DNA of 64,000 nucleotides from AC-32 sp963719275. Its GTDB lineage: Bacteria > Actinomycetota > Thermoleophilia > Gaiellales > Gaiellaceae. The translations under genes and the position numbers were made by a program. Below are positions 54,451 to 63,302 of this stretch, one piece after another (within the stretch, counting starts at the first letter, position 1; the number at the start of each line of letters is the position of its first letter). Below the pieces are notes generated by a model. The model saw nothing but the letters and a program-made list of their open reading frames with translations. It was not told the origin of the DNA and ran no database searches. The stretch spans positions 267,026-331,025 of the forward strand of contig CAVRBT010000005.1 of assembly GCA_963719275.1 (NCBI GenBank), read 5' to 3'.

Positions 54451-56517
54451 CGCTTCGTCAACGGTGACACGCCCGTGTTCGACACGCACGTCCCAGGCGC
54501 GGTCGAACGCGCGGATGCCGGTGAGCCGTAGCGAGCGGCCCGCCCATGACGGCAGCTCCTCCGGCGCGCGCGTGAGGAGCTGGTGGCGGCGCCGGTCGGC
54601 CTCGAGGCCCAGCAGGACCTGCAAGAGCAGCACGGGCGTCCCGGCGGCCCAGGCTTGCGGGCGCGCAGCCGTGGGGTAGGCAATCGGAAACGGCGTCTCG
54701 GCGCGCGGCAGGCCGGCGAAGACCTCGGGCAGCTGGTACCCGAAGAACGATGCCGCGCCGAGCATCCGCCGCACGATCCGCTGGGCCTCGGGCCAGCGCG
54801 CGGCCCGCGCGAGCCCGTGCGCGATCAGCGAGTTGTCGTGGGGCCAGACGGTGCCGTTGTGGTACGAGAGCGGGTTGTAGCCCGCGTCCCCAGAGGACAT
54901 CGTGCGGACGCCCCACCCCGACCACAGCTCCTCGCCCATCAGGTGGTCGACCACGGCGTCGATGCGCGCGGCGGGGACGATTCCGCTCCAGAGCAGGTGG
55001 CCGATGTTGGAGCCGAGCGAGTCGACCTGCCGCTTCTCGTCGTCGAGTGCCAGCACGTAGTAGCCGCCGCGCTCGTCCGTCCAGAACGCCTCGTCGAAGC
55101 GCCTCTGCAGGTCGGCCGCCTCGCTCTCCAGCCGTTCCGCGAGCGGGCGGTCGCGCCACACCTCGCGCGCAATCTCGGCCGTGCGCAGCTTGGCGTCGTA
55201 GACGTAGCCCTGCACCTCGACCGGCGCGATCGGCGTCTTCGCGAGTGAGCCGTCGTGGAAGCGCTGGGAGTCGTGCGAGTCCTTCCAGGACTGGTTCTCG
55301 AGCCCGTGCGGAGTGCGTCGCTCGTACTCCACGAAGCCGTCGCCGTCGCGGTCGCCGAACTCGTCGATCCAGCGCAGCGCTGCCAGCGCAGGCTCCCTCA
55401 GGCTGCGCACGAACGCGGAGTCGTCAGTCCACCGCCAGACCTCCGAGAGCAGCACGAGGTAGAGCGGCGTTGCGTCGACGGTTCCGTAGTAGGTGCGGAA
55501 CCACTTCTGCGCGGCTCTTCCCGAGCGCAACTCGTGGACGATCTTGCCCGGCTCGGCGTCGACCTCCGCGTTGTCGTCCCGTGCCTGCAGCTCGCTCAGC
55601 ACCTCGAGCGCCGTGCGGGCGAGCTCGGGCCCGAACAGCAAGGTCTGGAGGCACGTTATCAGCGTGTCCCGGCCGAAGACCGTCATGAACCAGGGCATCC
55701 CGGCGGCAGGCATCCGCCCGGTGCGGCCCGTGCCGCGCATCCGCAGCGAGGCGAGGTCGGAGACCGACTGGAAGAAGGCGTGGTCGATGAAGTCCCAGTC
55801 GGCGCGGATCTGGGGCACGCGCAGCTGCCAGGCCGCGAGCGACTCGCGCACGCGCGTCTGCTCCTCTCCGAAGCGCCGCTCGGCCGTGCGCGGCGTCACC
55901 GAGTCGCCGTCGATCGACGCGAGCATGTCGAGCCGCAGCTCCCAGCTCTCGCGGGGCCCCAGCTCGAGCCGGTAGACGACTCTGCGATCCTCGACCTCGC
56001 CGCGTCGAGACAGGATCACTTGCGTGCGCGCGGTGCCGTCGCCGCCCGTCTCCTCGAGGACGAACTGGTTGTGCTCGTCGTCATAGCGGCACGAGGCCGG
56101 GCCGGGCAAGGCCTCGGCGCGCTCCGGGTCGCCGAGCGCAAAGTCGTGCTCCTTGACCGAGAGGATGTCCGCGAAGTCCGTCCCCAGGTCGAGCGCGAGC
56201 TCGAACGCAATCGGCTCCATCGACTGGTTCTGAACGATCACGCGGTCCTGCATCCCGTCGCCGACGAAGCGGTGCCGCACGATCGAGAGCGCGTCCTGCG
56301 GCAGCCCGCCCGCGATCGGGTTGCGCAGGAAGAAGGCCGCCGAGAAGTACTCGACCTTCCCCGACGAGAGCAGCAGCGGCGCGGCACCGTTGAGGGTCAG
56401 GCAGAGCCGCGAGAGGAAGCGCGTGTCCTCGGCGAACAGGCCCTGCGTCTCGCCGGTGATGTCACCGCGCTCGTCGCAGATGCAGAAGGTCGAGCCTTCG
56501 AGGATGGTCAGCGGCAT
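54448..56517 (-). CDS. Glycogen-debranching-type amylo-alpha-1,6-glucosidase
   Basis: A 689-residue protein with an N-terminal glycogen debranching (GDE_N-bis) domain (ILEGSTFCICDERGDITGETQGLFAEDTRFLSR region) and a C-terminal (alpha/alpha)6 catalytic domain: GMPWFMTVFGRDTLITCLQTL, WKDSHDSQRFHDGS, GVRTMSSGDAGYNPLSYHNGTVWPHDN. It likely trims alpha-1,6 branches or acts on trehalose/glucosyl products. Cytoplasmic, no signal peptide. ATG 56517; the ribosome site GGAAGAGG lies in the tail of dyad element copy 2, which starts 2 nt upstream. Confidence 0.88.
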   Translation of the reverse strand: MPLTILEGSTFCICDERGDITGETQGLFAEDTRFLSRLCLTLNGAAPLLLSSGKVEYFSAAFFLRNPIAGGLPQDALSIVRHRFVGDGMQDRVIVQNQSMEPIAFELALDLGTDFADILSVKEHDFALGDPERAEALPGPASCRYDDEHNQFVLEETGGDGTARTQVILSRRGEVEDRRVVYRLELGPRESWELRLDMLASIDGDSVTPRTAERRFGEEQTRVRESLAAWQLRVPQIRADWDFIDHAFFQSVSDLASLRMRGTGRTGRMPAAGMPWFMTVFGRDTLITCLQTLLFGPELARTALEVLSELQARDDNAEVDAEPGKIVHELRSGRAAQKWFRTYYGTVDATPLYLVLLSEVWRWTDDSAFVRSLREPALAALRWIDEFGDRDGDGFVEYERRTPHGLENQSWKDSHDSQRFHDGSLAKTPIAPVEVQGYVYDAKLRTAEIAREVWRDRPLAERLESEAADLQRRFDEAFWTDERGGYYVLALDDEKRQVDSLGSNIGHLLWSGIVPAARIDAVVDHLMGEELWSGWGVRTMSSGDAGYNPLSYHNGTVWPHDNSLIAHGLARAARWPEAQRIVRRMLGAASFFGYQLPEVFAGLPRAETPFPIAYPTAARPQAWAAGTPVLLLQVLLGLEADRRRHQLLTRAPEELPSWAGRSLRLTGIRAFDRAWDVRVEHGRVTVDEA

Positions 56518-56518
56518 C

Positions 56519-56682
56519 AGTGCCTCTTCCGGTGATGCTGGTCGAGCTCTCGGTCGCTAGCACCAAGCCAGAGACCGCGATCGCCCGCGGCGCAGGTTGG
56601 CAGCCTACGCAAGGGCGAGCATGAGCACTGGCGCAGCGTGATAGCGGGCGAGAGACGGGCGGGCATTGCCGGGAGAGGCACT
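56519..56682 (+). repeat. 164-nt dyad element, copy 2
   Basis: Outer arms AGTGCCTCTTCCGG (56519) and CCGGGAGAGGCACT (ends 56682) pair over about 20 bp. Then CTCTCG/CGAGAG, CGCTA/TAGCG, CCAG/CTGG, TCGCCC/GGGCGA and an apical hairpin GCGCAGG/CCTACGC. Against copy 1, G-C became T-A in the outer stem (CCGCT to CCTCT) and T-A became C-G in TTGCCC/GGGCAA. It exactly fills the gap between the SDR stop and the glucosidase start and supplies AG of the SDR TAG stop. Confidence 0.75.
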
Positions 56683-57412
56683 ACGCGTTGCGGACGATCT
56701 TCACCGGTGTCGACTGCGCCAGCGCTTTGACCACGAGCTCGTCGATGTTCACGTGCGACGGACGCGTGAGGACGAACACGACGCAATCGGCCACGTCCTC
56801 CGGGCGGACGGGCTCGACGTTCGCATAGACCGCCGCGGCCTGCTCCTCGTCGCCGCGGAAGCGGACGCGCGAGAAACTCGTCTCGACGAGGCCCGGATCG
56901 ACCGTCGTCAGGTGGATCGGTCGGCCGAGCAGGTCCTCGCGCAGCGCGTAGGTGAAGCCGCGGACGGCGAACTTCGAGGCGATGTAGACGGCGGCGTTCT
57001 CGTAGGCCTGCCGGCCGGCGATCGAGCCCATGTTCACGATGTGTCCCCCGTCGCGGATGTGCGGCAGGCAGAGGCGTGTCATCCGCAGCACGCCGTGGAC
57101 ATTCGTCTCGAGAACGGTCTCCTCGTCCTCTTCGCGGCTGTCGTCGAAGGGCTCGCGCCCGAGGCTCAGGCCCGCGTTGTTGACGAGGATGTCGAGACCA
57201 CCGAGCTCGCGGACGGCCTCCTCGACGAAGCGCTCGGAGCTCGCCTGGTCGGTTACGTCGAGCTCGAGCGTGATCTCGGTCTCGAGCCGGTCGACGCGGC
57301 GCGCGCCGCCGGCGACGCGGGCGCCTTCGGCGGCAAGCGCGCGTGCAATCGCGGCCCCGATCCCACTCGAGGCGCCGGTGACGATCGCGCTCTTGCCCTC
57401 GAGCCCGCCCAC
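56681..57412 (-). CDS. Short-chain dehydrogenase/reductase
   Basis: A 243-residue SDR. NAD(P)-binding GASSGIGAAIARALA, an Arg after strand 2 (GARRVDR) suggesting NADP, NNAGLSLG, the catalytic Ser in VNMGSIAG and YIASK for Tyr/Lys. Probably a YdfG-like 3-hydroxy acid or serine dehydrogenase type. GTG 57412; TAGAGT 6 nt upstream overlaps the stop of the CDF gene, so it may have its own promoter. Confidence 0.92.
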   Translation of the reverse strand: MGGLEGKSAIVTGASSGIGAAIARALAAEGARVAGGARRVDRLETEITLELDVTDQASSERFVEEAVRELGGLDILVNNAGLSLGREPFDDSREEDEETVLETNVHGVLRMTRLCLPHIRDGGHIVNMGSIAGRQAYENAAVYIASKFAVRGFTYALREDLLGRPIHLTTVDPGLVETSFSRVRFRGDEEQAAAVYANVEPVRPEDVADCVVFVLTRPSHVNIDELVVKALAQSTPVKIVRNA

Positions 57413-57418
57413 GCGCGG

Positions 57419-57424
57419 ACTCTA
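57419..57424 (-). promoter_or_regulatory. Leaderless -10 element for SDR gene
   Basis: TAGAGT on the minus strand, 6 nt before GTG 57412; its TAG is the stop codon of the upstream CDF gene. Confidence 0.45.
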
Positions 57425-58312
57425 GCGCCGCGCGAGCGGAAGGCCAGCGTCAGCCACATGCGCGGGTGCGTGCTCGACCTGCAGCGTCGAGTGGGCGAGG
57501 TCGAAACGGTCGCGCAGCAGGTTCGCGAGCTGGAGCCGGATCGCGTGGCAGTCGGCGCCCTGGTCGACGAGGACGTGCGCCGAGATCGACGGGAAGCCGC
57601 TGCCGACCGTCCAGACGTGAAGGTCGTGCACGTCCGCGACGTGCGGGACGGCCAACATGGCATCGGCGATCTCGCGCGGCTCTTCCGGCGCGACCTCGAG
57701 CAGGATCCGCGACGAGTCCCGCAGGAGCGACAAGGCCGACCAGAAGATGAGGCCGGCGACGACGAGGCTCGCGACCGGGTCGGCCTGGTTCCAGCCTGTG
57801 GCCAGCACGATCGCGCCCGCGACAGCCGTGCCCACGAACGCCGCCAGGTCGGTGGTGATGTGGAGGAACGCCCCGCGGACGTTCAGGCTGTCACGGCTCG
57901 GCCGGTGCAGGAGCGCGGCCGCGACGAGATTGACGGCGATCCCCGCGAGCGCGACGACGAGCACGATCCCGCCTCGCACCTCCGGCGGGTCGATCAGGCG
58001 CCGGATCGCCGTGTAGACGATCACGACGCCAACGGCCACCAGCGTTATCCCGTTCACGTGCGCGGCGAGGATCTCGAGGCGGCGGTACCCGAACGTCCAG
58101 CGCCCGCGTGCGGGTCGGTGCGCCACGGTGGCGGCCCCGAATGCGAGCCCGAGCGCCGCGGCGTCGGTGAGCATGTGCCCCGCGTCGGCGAGCAGCGCCA
58201 GCGAGCCGGCAACGATCCCGAACACGACCTCGCCGGCCATCAGCCCGAGGATCAAGACGAGCGCGAGCGCGAGCGGGCGGCGTGCCGAGGTGTGGACGTG
58301 CGCGTGGCTCAT
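57422..58312 (-). CDS. Cation diffusion facilitator (CzcD/ZitB-like)
   Basis: A 296-residue metal/proton antiporter exporting Zn, Co or similar ions. Six helices, with the metal site in LADAGHMLTDAAAL (HxxxD, helix 2) and HITTDLAAFVG (HxxxD, helix 5), and a C-terminal ferredoxin-like domain (VHDLHVWTVGSG, SISAHVLVD). The N-terminus MSHAHVHTS is His-rich. ATG 58312 overlaps the protease stop by 4 nt. Confidence 0.93.
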   Translation of the reverse strand: MSHAHVHTSARRPLALALVLILGLMAGEVVFGIVAGSLALLADAGHMLTDAAALGLAFGAATVAHRPARGRWTFGYRRLEILAAHVNGITLVAVGVVIVYTAIRRLIDPPEVRGGIVLVVALAGIAVNLVAAALLHRPSRDSLNVRGAFLHITTDLAAFVGTAVAGAIVLATGWNQADPVASLVVAGLIFWSALSLLRDSSRILLEVAPEEPREIADAMLAVPHVADVHDLHVWTVGSGFPSISAHVLVDQGADCHAIRLQLANLLRDRFDLAHSTLQVEHAPAHVADAGLPLARR

Positions 58313-59430
58313 GCCTGCATTCTCGCCGCCGCGATGCGCTCCGGCGGAGTCGGGTGGGTGAAGAGCAGCACGTAGAGCACGCGCGGCGGGTCGAGGTCGG
58401 CGAGGTTCGCAAGCGCGAGGCGCCGGTGCATGTCCTCCAGAGCGGCGCCGTCGTGCGTCAGCTCGAGCGCGAAACGGTCGGCCTGCCGCTCCCAGCGGCG
58501 CGAGAGCCACGTCTCGAACGGCAACGCCGCGATCTCCAGCACCCAGAACACGAGCATCATGAGCGGCACCGCGCGCGGGTCACCCGGGCCGGTCGCCCCG
58601 GCCGCCGACACGAGGCCGTCCCACTCGAAGACGAGCCACAACACGAGCACTCCCGCCGCTGCGCCCAGCATTCCGAGCGCCGTCCCCAGCGCCAGATGCC
58701 GGAAGCGCCGGTGGCCGAGCTCGTGCGCCACCACTCCCCGCAGCTCGCCGCGCGGCGCGTCCTCCAGCAGCGTGTCGAAGAGGACGAGTCGCCGCGTAGG
58801 CCCGAGGCCGGAAACGTACGCGTTGTGCTTCGTGGTGCGCCGGCTCGCGTCGGTCACGAGCATCGTCCGCACCGGCACGCGCGCGCGCTCGGAGAGTTCC
58901 CGCAACTCCCGGGCAAGGTCCTCGTCGGGAAGCGGCCAGAAGCGGTTGAAGAGCCGCTCGAAGAGCAGCGGCGCGAGCAGCGTCAACACGAGCGTCAAGA
59001 CAGCCGCTCCGGGAGCGGCAACCGCCGGCCACCACGTGGGCCAGGTCCGCGCCGTCCACACCAGCGCCGTGAACGCGATCCCCGTCAGCACCGCCCCGAG
59101 CACGAGCCCCTTCACCACGTCCCAGAGCCACGCCCGAAACCTCTGCGTCGAGAACCCCCAGCGGCGCTCCCGTGCCCAGCCGCGCCAGGCGGAGAGCGGC
59201 AGCCGCACGAGCGTCAGAACACCGAGGACAAGCGCCGTGAGCTCGAGCGTCCGCGCCCACCACGGCCCGCCGGTCGCGTTCCAGAGCCAGTCGCCGGGCG
59301 GGCCGAACGCGATCGCAGCGAGCACGCCCAGCTGCAGGCCCCAGTCCACGAAGAGGGCGATGTACAGCGGCCGGTGGTACTTCCGCGCCCGCTCGATTTC
59401 CTCTGCAGCAAACGAATCCGCGGCGTCCAC
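58309..59430 (-). CDS. M48-family membrane metalloprotease (Ste24-like)
   Basis: A 373-residue CAAX-protease-like zinc peptidase. Several membrane helices at the N-terminus (LYIALFVDWGLQLGVLAAIAF and others), the zinc motif GVVAHELGHRRFRH and the third ligand in SRRWERQADRFALEL. It would cut membrane proteins at the cytoplasmic face. First gene of the operon with the CDF exporter. GTG 59430. Divergent from the FtsH-like gene, 39 nt apart. Confidence 0.92.
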   Translation of the reverse strand: MDAADSFAAEEIERARKYHRPLYIALFVDWGLQLGVLAAIAFGPPGDWLWNATGGPWWARTLELTALVLGVLTLVRLPLSAWRGWARERRWGFSTQRFRAWLWDVVKGLVLGAVLTGIAFTALVWTARTWPTWWPAVAAPGAAVLTLVLTLLAPLLFERLFNRFWPLPDEDLARELRELSERARVPVRTMLVTDASRRTTKHNAYVSGLGPTRRLVLFDTLLEDAPRGELRGVVAHELGHRRFRHLALGTALGMLGAAAGVLVLWLVFEWDGLVSAAGATGPGDPRAVPLMMLVFWVLEIAALPFETWLSRRWERQADRFALELTHDGAALEDMHRRLALANLADLDPPRVLYVLLFTHPTPPERIAAARMQA

Positions 59431-59457
59431 GTCGAAGTAGGGGAGCTTAGTGGCAAC

Positions 59458-59463
59458 TAGACT
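59458..59463 (+). promoter_or_regulatory. Leaderless -10 element for FtsH-like gene
   Basis: TAGACT, 6 nt before ATG 59470. Confidence 0.55.
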
Positions 59464-59469
59464 GCCCAG

Positions 59470-61884
59470 ATGAGCGCGGCCCCCGTCGTCGGCAGGCTCT
59501 CAACCGAAGAGTCCCGCGAGCTGAGCAATCAATGGCGGGCGCTACGCCGCGCCGCGACCGGAGTGGCGGTTCTCACCAGCCCGGCGCTCTTCGTCTGGCT
59601 CCACAAGATCCAAGAGCTGAGCGTGGGCTGGTCGCTCGTGCTCACGATCCTCGCCGTGGCCGCCTTCCGTGGCCTGCTCGACCTGATTTTCCACCGCTTC
59701 ATCCAGTGGCCGAGCCTGTTTGGAATCGACAACGAGCGGCTCCGGGAGGAAGACGTCGTCGCGCGCCGGCGAGTCTCGTTCTGGCACTTCTGGTTCCGGC
59801 TCCTCTTCGTCCTGTTCGTGTTCGTCTTCCTGATCTACCTCCTGAAGGTGCTGACGCATGGCGCCGACAGCACGACCCTCTGGGGAACGGCCACCGACCT
59901 GGTCTCGTGGGTGTGGAACAACGTGCTCTCCTCCCCCACGTTCTGGTCGCAGGTCGCGATCCTGCCGCTGTTCTTCGTGGCCAACTTCCTCCTCTTCTTC
60001 GGGCCGATGATGGCGATGGGCGTCAGCCAGATCCGCGGCTTCGAGCCGGGCGACGCGGACTGGGGCGTAAAGCTCCCCGACGTCCGCGGCCAGGCCGAGG
60101 CGAAGGAGGAGGTACGGCGCGTCGTCAACCTCTGGCAGTCCGGCGAGGCCTTCGAGGAAGCCGGCGGCCGGCGGGAGCGGGGTCTGCTCTTTCTCGGTGC
60201 GCCGGGCACGGGCAAGACGATGCTGGCCAAGGGGATCGCCACTGGCTTCAACTCGCCGATCGTGACGATGCCCGGCTCCGGGTTTGCCCAGACCTTCATG
60301 GGCATGGACGTGGTGATCGTCCGCTGGCTCGCGCGCAAGGCGAAGAAGCTCGCCCGCAAGTGGGGCGGCCAGTGCATCGTCTTCATCGACGAGATCGACG
60401 CGGTCGGGATGCGGCGCCAGTCGCTCGGCGGCGCCCCGCCGGTGATGTCGCCGCGGCCTCAGAGCTTCCACGACCTCTGCTTCTTCGGCCCGAACGGCGC
60501 GCTCAACCCGAGCGAGGACCTCGTGCTGGAGTCCCGCGCCTGGCGCGAGCGGATCTTCGCCGAGCGCCAGCCGTCGGCCGCCGTGCAGACGCCGTTCCTC
60601 GGCCGGATCGTGAACCAGGCCTTCCCGGGGATGTTCGGCGGCGGGGGCCAGCTCGCCCTCAACCAGCTGCTGATCGTGATGGACGGGATCGACAACCCGC
60701 CCTTCTTCGCACGGACGATGACGAGCACCGTCAACAAGCTGCTCGACGCCATCTACATCGTCCCCCGCCGCGTGGGCCGCATCTCGCTGCGGCTGCCGCA
60801 CGTGAAGCCCTCGAGCAGCCAGATCTACTTCATCGGCGCGACCAACGTCCCGATGGAAATGCTCGACCCGGCGCTCACCCGTCCGGGCCGCATGGGTCGC
60901 CACGTCTGGTTCCGCACCCCGACGAAGGCCGACCGCCTCGACATCTTCGACCTCTACCTGGCGAAGGTCTCGCACGACGAGGACCTCGACACCGAGAAGC
61001 GGCGCGACGAGCTCGCCCGCGTCACGAACGGCTACTCGCCGGCGATGATCGAGCAGGTCTGCTCGATGGCGCTGACAATCGCCCACCACGACCAGCGGCT
61101 CGCATTCAGCTGGGGCGACATCGTCGAGGCGATGACCACCGTGGAGTCCGGGACCACCATCGGGACCGACTACGTCCCCGACGAGACGCGCGCCGTCGCG
61201 ATCCACGAGGCCGGGCACGCGGCCGCGGCGCACGTCTACATGGAGGGCACGGAGTCGACGCGGCTCTCGATCCGCCGCCGCGGTGCGGCGCTCGGCCACC
61301 ATCAGGCGCGCGAGAAGGAGGAGCGCTTCAGCTCGTGGCGTTCCGACGAGCAGGCGCAGCTCGTGTGGGCGCTCGGAGCGATGGCCGCGGAGCGCGTGTT
61401 CTACGGCCAGAACTCGACCGGCGTCGGCGGCGACGTTCAAAGCGCGACGGGCCGCGCGGCGTGGATGGTCGGGGCCTGCGGTATGGCACCCGAGGCGCCG
61501 GAGCTCAACGGCCGCAGCAACGGGAAGGTGACGAGGATGACCAAGGCGGCCGAGACGAAACGCGACGAGATCATGAAGCGCTTCGAGCAGATCGGGCTCC
61601 AGATCATGAACCGCACCGGCGGCTCGGTTCTCGAGCACGACCCCGTCTCTGGCGTACTCAACGACCCGAGCAAGCGCGCACTCGCGGCCCAGCTCCTCGG
61701 CCAGGCCTACGTCACGGCCTACGCGCTGATCTCGCACAACCAGAAGGCGGTCGAGCAGATCGCGGAGGCGCTGATCGAGAAGAAGGAGCTCTTCGGCGAC
61801 GAGCTCGTCGAGATTCTCGACAACGCGAAGCTGCAGATCCCGAAGGTCGACCTGGCGAAGGCCGAGGCGTGGCCCGCGGTCTAG
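59470..61884 (+). CDS. Divergent FtsH-like AAA+ membrane protease
   Basis: An 804-residue FtsH relative. Membrane segments lie near residues 31-45, 52-72, 105-128 and 158-184, where FtsH usually has two. The AAA domain has Walker A GAPGTGKT (243-250), Walker B CIVFIDEIDA (302-311) and an SRH-like DPALTRPGRMGRHV. Two insertions are unusual: about 85 residues after Walker B (314-398) and about 35 before GATN. The protease part keeps HEAGH (579-583) and Asp in GGDVQSAT (655). Probably a membrane-protein quality protease, not the housekeeping FtsH. ATG 59470. It overlaps the next gene by 16 nt. Confidence 0.88.
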   Translation: MSAAPVVGRLSTEESRELSNQWRALRRAATGVAVLTSPALFVWLHKIQELSVGWSLVLTILAVAAFRGLLDLIFHRFIQWPSLFGIDNERLREEDVVARRRVSFWHFWFRLLFVLFVFVFLIYLLKVLTHGADSTTLWGTATDLVSWVWNNVLSSPTFWSQVAILPLFFVANFLLFFGPMMAMGVSQIRGFEPGDADWGVKLPDVRGQAEAKEEVRRVVNLWQSGEAFEEAGGRRERGLLFLGAPGTGKTMLAKGIATGFNSPIVTMPGSGFAQTFMGMDVVIVRWLARKAKKLARKWGGQCIVFIDEIDAVGMRRQSLGGAPPVMSPRPQSFHDLCFFGPNGALNPSEDLVLESRAWRERIFAERQPSAAVQTPFLGRIVNQAFPGMFGGGGQLALNQLLIVMDGIDNPPFFARTMTSTVNKLLDAIYIVPRRVGRISLRLPHVKPSSSQIYFIGATNVPMEMLDPALTRPGRMGRHVWFRTPTKADRLDIFDLYLAKVSHDEDLDTEKRRDELARVTNGYSPAMIEQVCSMALTIAHHDQRLAFSWGDIVEAMTTVESGTTIGTDYVPDETRAVAIHEAGHAAAAHVYMEGTESTRLSIRRRGAALGHHQAREKEERFSSWRSDEQAQLVWALGAMAAERVFYGQNSTGVGGDVQSATGRAAWMVGACGMAPEAPELNGRSNGKVTRMTKAAETKRDEIMKRFEQIGLQIMNRTGGSVLEHDPVSGVLNDPSKRALAAQLLGQAYVTAYALISHNQKAVEQIAEALIEKKELFGDELVEILDNAKLQIPKVDLAKAEAWPAV

Positions 61885-62588
61885 GCACTCGAGGCCGCTT
61901 CGCGACGGCGTACCTCGTCCTCGGCGCGGTCGTGGGTATCGGCGTGGGCTCGTTCCTCGTCCTGCTGCAGCGCGATCCCCCGGCACCGCCGCCGCCCTGG
62001 TCGAGCTGGCGGCCGACCGCCACCGACACCGGCGAGCGGATGCTGGAGATCGCGAACCACATCGGTCGCGCGTACCGGCTATCGAGCGGCAATCAGCTCG
62101 TGTCGATCCAGACCCAGAACAGCTCCAAGTTCCAGGGCGTCGTCGTCGTGAAACCCGGCGACGTGCGGACGCCGGACGCCCAGTACGGCGGTGACGACAC
62201 CGCCGTCTTCCTCTTCTGCGGGGCGACGAAGACGTGCAAGATCAGCGAGGGAAAGGCGACGGTCGCACGTGGCACCGTCCTGCGGCGCGAGGCGCTCGAG
62301 CTGGCGCTCTACACCTTCGAGTACGCCGACCCGATCGACAACGTGCTGGTCTTCTTCCCGCCCGGGCCGGGCGAGAAGCGGCTGACCTCGACGCTCTTCC
62401 TCCGGCGGAACGACCTCGAGAGCACGCTCAAGCGCCCGCTGCGGCGGACGCTGCCCCAGGCGCAGCCGCCGCTACCCGGCCAGGTCCGCCCTGCCGAGCT
62501 GAAGGCCGTGAACGACCTCACCGGCGACAAGCGCTTCAAGTACCTCGGCACGTCGCAGAACGTGATCGTGATCCAGCCGCCCGCCTAG
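61869..62588 (+). CDS. Membrane-anchored protein of unknown function
   Basis: A 239-residue protein with one N-terminal membrane helix (AYLVLGAVVGIGVGSFLVLL) and an outer soluble domain: PPPPWSSWRPT, IANHIGRAYRLSSGNQLVS, a Cys pair in FLFCGATKTCKI and LALYTFEYADPIDNVLVFFPPG. No family recognised. GTG 61869 starts inside the FtsH-like gene, so they are co-expressed and may act together. The stop shares CTAG (62585-62588) with the convergent gene. Confidence 0.78.
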   Translation: MARGLGTRGRFATAYLVLGAVVGIGVGSFLVLLQRDPPAPPPPWSSWRPTATDTGERMLEIANHIGRAYRLSSGNQLVSIQTQNSSKFQGVVVVKPGDVRTPDAQYGGDDTAVFLFCGATKTCKISEGKATVARGTVLRREALELALYTFEYADPIDNVLVFFPPGPGEKRLTSTLFLRRNDLESTLKRPLRRTLPQAQPPLPGQVRPAELKAVNDLTGDKRFKYLGTSQNVIVIQPPA

Positions 62589-63229
62589 GCGAGGCGCAGC
62601 AGGTAGGCGCAGGGCCGTAGCTCGCCCGGGTAGGGCGTGCGGCCGACCTTCGTAACGGTGAACCGGCCCTCGGCTTCGAACACCTGGAGCTCCTCGCCGG
62701 GAGCGGGCGGCGCGCCCTCGCGCTCGAGCAGCAGGTAGCGCGCCGGCGTCGGCACGAACAGCAAGTGCGCGGAGGCCTGCTTCGGCGCCTCGGCGACCGT
62801 CAGCCTCGCGAACTCGCCGCGCAGCCGCGCGAGCTCGTCCTGCAGGCGGCGGTTCTCGGCCTCGAGCCGCTCGAGCTCCGGCTCCTGGTCGGGCTCGGGA
62901 TCGGGCACGACCTCGACGCGCGGTGCGGCGACCGGCTGCAGCTTCAAGACGTTGTCCTGCTCGGGCTCCTCGTCCTGGCCGCGGCCGGCGCGGTGCCGCC
63001 GGTCGATCTCCGCCCAGAGGCCGGTGCCGAAGCCGCGTTCGGTCGGGAGCTCGACGCCGTACTGCTCGGCGAGCGCGACGGCGAGGGCCGGGCCGGAGAC
63101 GTAGCCGCGTTCGACGAGGATCGCGCCCAGCAGCCGGCCGCTCTCGGCCTGCTCGGCCAGCGCGAGCTCCAGCTCGTCGGGGGTGACGAGACCTTTCTCG
63201 AGGAGCAGCTCACCCAGGGGCCGCCACAT
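62585..63229 (-). CDS. MshEN-like N-terminal domain protein with coiled coil
   Basis: A 214-residue protein. The first ~70 residues resemble the GspE/PilB N-terminal (MshEN) fold: GELLLEKGLVTPDELELALAEQ and GAILVERGYVSGPALAVALAEQYGV, which in other proteins binds c-di-GMP. No ATPase domain follows; instead an acidic linker, a coiled coil (LERLEAENRRLQDELARLRG, about 115-140) and a C-terminal small beta domain. Possibly a c-di-GMP sensor or scaffold. ATG 63229 follows CGGAGAG. Confidence 0.78.
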   Translation of the reverse strand: MWRPLGELLLEKGLVTPDELELALAEQAESGRLLGAILVERGYVSGPALAVALAEQYGVELPTERGFGTGLWAEIDRRHRAGRGQDEEPEQDNVLKLQPVAAPRVEVVPDPEPDQEPELERLEAENRRLQDELARLRGEFARLTVAEAPKQASAHLLFVPTPARYLLLEREGAPPAPGEELQVFEAEGRFTVTKVGRTPYPGELRPCAYLLRLA

Positions 63230-63288
63230 GCTCTCCGCAGGCTGCACAGCGTTTGTATCGGCGCGAAACCGCGATTCCAAAAGAGTCG

Positions 63289-63294
63289 TATGCT
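63289..63294 (+). promoter_or_regulatory. Leaderless -10 element for DM13 gene
   Basis: TATGCT, 8 nt before GTG 63303. Confidence 0.45.
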
Positions 63295-63302
63295 GTGGAC
63301 GA

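Noticed and set aside
59542..61986. 814-codon minus-strand open frame opposite the FtsH-like gene
   Set aside because: Antisense shadow of a clearly conserved gene; composition is repetitive and no motif is seen.
59532..62588. Very long open frame overlapping the FtsH-like gene in another frame
   Set aside because: It is Arg/Pro/Ala-rich shadow sequence caused by high GC; only its last 720 nt (61869-62588) hold a real gene.
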